This document shows positions 5,606 through 7,289 of a DNA stretch of 7,289 nt, one piece after another. Both the position numbers and the translations under genes were made by a program. A model generated the notes under the pieces. That model did not search any database and had not been told where the DNA came from. It was given only the letters and a program-made list of their open reading frames with translations. Source of the DNA: Bdellovibrionales bacterium RBG_16_40_8 (lineage in GTDB: Bacteria > Bdellovibrionota > Bdellovibrionia > Bdellovibrionales > UBA1609); the NCBI GenBank assembly GCA_001769925.1, contig MEPT01000087.1:1-7289 (forward strand), in the 5' to 3' direction. Position 1 is the stretch's first letter; each line of letters starts with the position of its first letter.

Positions 5606-6796
5606 ATGCGGCGTTTATTCAACCTCTTGTTTTTTATAACGATTTTTAGCGCCTCGCGGTATGCGGTTGCAGAGCCTGTTACAGCGTTAACTGACGACAA
5701 CTGCGATTGCCCCAAGCTATCGTGTAATACAAGCTGCGAAATCGATCAGGACCTAACTTTTTATACAGAAAAATGCGCCGGCGGGTCAAAAGTCAAAAGC
5801 TGTTCAAAGCCGAACTGTGTAAAAATCGCTAATCCACCTCCGAGTTGCGGTATTTCTGAAAGCGAAACAAGCTCGAAAAAATCTGTAGGGGCTGAATCTA
5901 AGCGTGAAGTGGCATCGGTCGCTGATGAAGTTGAAATTGTTGGGCGCGTACAGTTTATTGAAGGAAGTGCTAAAAGGTTGATAGGCTCTACAGAAAAAAT
6001 AGAGATAAGTATTGGCGATAATATTTACGAAAAAGATCGTATTGAGACAAGCAGTACAGGCAAACTGCAAATATTATTTAATAGCGGCAATATTTTAAAT
6101 ATTACCCCAAGTTCTGAAGTTGTAATTACTGAGGCTTCAGATTCTAAATCAAAACTTAATCAAGATAAAAAACGAATGTTACTTGATTTGATCAAGGGTA
6201 GAGTGCGTAACAAGGTCAATCAAAATTATACTGGAGCAGAAAGCTATTACCGTGTGCGTACACGTACTGCCGTTGCCGGGGTACGAGGAACAGATTTTGT
6301 TATGTCAGCATTTAATGAAAATGAGTATATGGTTTCAAAGATTGAGACATTTGACGGCAAAGTTGAGTTGTCGAACATTGATTTAACTGAAAAAGTGGAG
6401 ATTGCTAGAGGCGAGGGTAGCTCATTCGTTTCGCCCCCTACCGGTAATGGTCATCTCACCCCAATTTATAAGATGAGTGTAGAACAAGTAGCTCTTCTTG
6501 TTAGTGAAACTGATTTCAGCTCACCAGGGGGGGTGAAAAAAACCACACAAGCAGCACGTTCGTCTATAGAGAAAACAATCTGCGCAGATCCAGCAGCCAA
6601 AATGAATCAATGCGCCTGGATTTGCGAAAAAAACCCTGTTGGTGAGAAAACTTGCCGCACCGATTTATCGCAAGTTAGTTGTGTACGGCGAATTTGTAAC
6701 GCTAATGGCGAATGGTCGCAGCCGACGCGACTTCCTTCAAGTTACAGTGAGTCGTGTGCGCCTTATAAACCAATTGTAAAACCCTGTGATTATTAA
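5606..6796 (+). CDS. Secreted FecR-domain protein with two eight-cysteine clusters
   Basis: The product is a 396-residue exported protein. The signal peptide is cleaved after AVA at about residue 22. Residues 33-81 carry eight cysteines (33, 35, 40, 44, 57, 66, 71, 81). A FecR domain spans about 112-270: IGDNIYEKDRIETSSTGKLQ (136-155), then ILFNSGNILNITPSSEV (156-172), LLDLIKGRVR (192-201) and the hallmark RTAVAGVRGTDFVMS (220-234), ending near FDGKVELSN. A linker with a short helix-like part leads to a second eight-cysteine cluster (326, 336, 340, 350, 359, 364, 384, 394). Classical FecR proteins are inner-membrane sigma regulators with an N-terminal cytoplasmic part. This one has a cleavable signal peptide, no transmembrane segment after it and no sigma factor gene beside it, so it is more likely a periplasmic or surface protein using the FecR fold for binding. 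The even cysteine counts suggest disulfides. The start codon is the only one available in frame; its ribosome binding site is weak. It lies between two glycosyltransferase genes on the same strand. Confidence 0.9.
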   Translation: MRRLFNLLFFITIFSASRYAVAEPVTALTDDNCDCPKLSCNTSCEIDQDLTFYTEKCAGGSKVKSCSKPNCVKIANPPPSCGISESETSSKKSVGAESKREVASVADEVEIVGRVQFIEGSAKRLIGSTEKIEISIGDNIYEKDRIETSSTGKLQILFNSGNILNITPSSEVVITEASDSKSKLNQDKKRMLLDLIKGRVRNKVNQNYTGAESYYRVRTRTAVAGVRGTDFVMSAFNENEYMVSKIETFDGKVELSNIDLTEKVEIARGEGSSFVSPPTGNGHLTPIYKMSVEQVALLVSETDFSSPGGVKKTTQAARSSIEKTICADPAAKMNQCAWICEKNPVGEKTCRTDLSQVSCVRRICNANGEWSQPTRLPSSYSESCAPYKPIVKPCDY

Positions 6797-6810
6797 TCAA
6801 GATTGACGCG

Positions 6811-6825
6811 GCGAACTCAATTCGC
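6811..6825. repeat. Small inverted repeat between FecR-domain and ArnC-like genes
   Basis: GCGAA-CTCAA-TTCGC forms a 5-bp dyad in the 42-bp gap before the last gene. It has no following T tract and is too short to be a convincing terminator. It could be a weak leader hairpin. Confidence 0.3.
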
Positions 6826-6838
6826 TACCTCTAATAAC

Positions 6839-7289
6839 ATGAAAAAACTTTCGGTAGTAATACCTGTTTTTAACGAAGAAGAATCTCTGCCAGATCTTTT
6901 TCGCGAACTATTTACAGAGCTTGATAAATTAAATTACCCCTATGAAGCCATTTTTATTGATGATGGCAGCGTTGACCGTTCGCTATTCATTCTACGCGAA
7001 GAGCAGAAGCGCTACGCTAATATGATCATTGTGCAGCTTGAGGGTAATTTTGGCCAGCATCAGGCTATAATGGCGGGGTTTAGTGTCGCCTGCGGCGAGT
7101 ATATTGTGACGATAGATGCAGACTTACAAAATCCACCATCAGAGATTGGTCGCATATGTGAAGTCATGGATAAAGGTTATGATTATGTCGGCACTATTCG
7201 CGACGACCGCCAAGATGCGTTTTGGCGTAAAGCTCTTTCTAAGATAAATAACCGCATACGTGAACGTGTAACCAAGATTCATATAACAG
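6839..7289 (+). CDS. ArnC-like family 2 glycosyltransferase, 3' end outside window
   Basis: The first 150 codons of a GT-A glycosyltransferase of the polyprenyl-phosphate sugar type are present. Motifs are LSVVIPVFNEEESLPDL (4-20), AIFIDDGSVDRS (37-48), GNFGQHQAIMAGFS (69-82), the metal-binding DADLQNPPSEI (93-103) and YDYVGTIRDDRQDAFWRKA (114-132). The GQHQAIMAGFS, DADLQNPP and VGTIRxxRQD-FWRK-SK-N combination is closest, from memory, to ArnC, which transfers formylated aminoarabinose to undecaprenyl phosphate. GtrB/DPM1-like relatives share part of it. C-terminal membrane segments, expected in this group, lie beyond the window. No clear Shine-Dalgarno sequence precedes the ATG. The gene follows the FecR-domain gene by 42 bp on the same strand, so an operon is likely. 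The actual sugar is not determinable without the downstream neighbours. Confidence 0.9.
   Translation, partial: MKKLSVVIPVFNEEESLPDLFRELFTELDKLNYPYEAIFIDDGSVDRSLFILREEQKRYANMIIVQLEGNFGQHQAIMAGFSVACGEYIVTIDADLQNPPSEIGRICEVMDKGYDYVGTIRDDRQDAFWRKALSKINNRIRERVTKIHIT

Noticed and set aside
5804..6070. Minus-strand 88-residue reading frame
   Set aside because: It is antisense to the FecR-domain gene; the Phe/Cys-rich product is typical of a shadow frame.

Overview
The window looks like chromosomal DNA of a moderately AT-rich Gram-negative bacterium. Three things point that way: two proteins with lipoprotein signal peptides, one probable outer-membrane beta-barrel with a clean signal peptide and a purine-rich ribosome binding site, and two glycosyltransferases of envelope-polysaccharide type (one like the LPS-core WaaE/KdtX group, one like the lipid-carrier ArnC group). 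Start codons other than ATG are used at least twice. I cannot name the organism. Bdellovibrionota, other former deltaproteobacteria and some gammaproteobacteria would all fit, and this is inference only.

Left part (about 1-2256, minus strand): a two-gene unit. The upstream gene encodes a membrane-anchored or exported protein. Its last ~80 residues resemble the external-chaperone (I9-propeptide-like) domain known from the partner protein of Aeromonas sobria serine protease. The downstream gene overlaps it by 4 nt and encodes a kexin-like (S8B) subtilase with a lipobox and an Ig-like module, but no recognisable propeptide. The 3' end of the protease runs off the window. The simplest reading is a protease whose folding/inhibitory propeptide is supplied in trans by the gene next door.

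Middle part (2257-4714): a 270-bp divergent intergenic region holds a minus-strand terminator-like hairpin and an inverted repeat. It is followed on the plus strand by a second, unrelated-looking S8 lipoprotein subtilase that carries its own N-terminal prodomain. Convergent to that gene lies a small secreted beta-barrel-like protein on the minus strand.

Right part (4685-7289, plus strand): after an 87-bp divergent gap come a WaaE/KdtX-like family 2 glycosyltransferase, a secreted FecR-domain protein flanked by two eight-cysteine clusters, and the first 150 codons of an ArnC-like family 2 glycosyltransferase. Gaps of 60 and 42 bp are compatible with one transcript. This half looks like envelope glycan synthesis with an unusual extracytoplasmic FecR protein embedded in it. 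No tRNA, rRNA, CRISPR array, insertion sequence or phage gene was seen.
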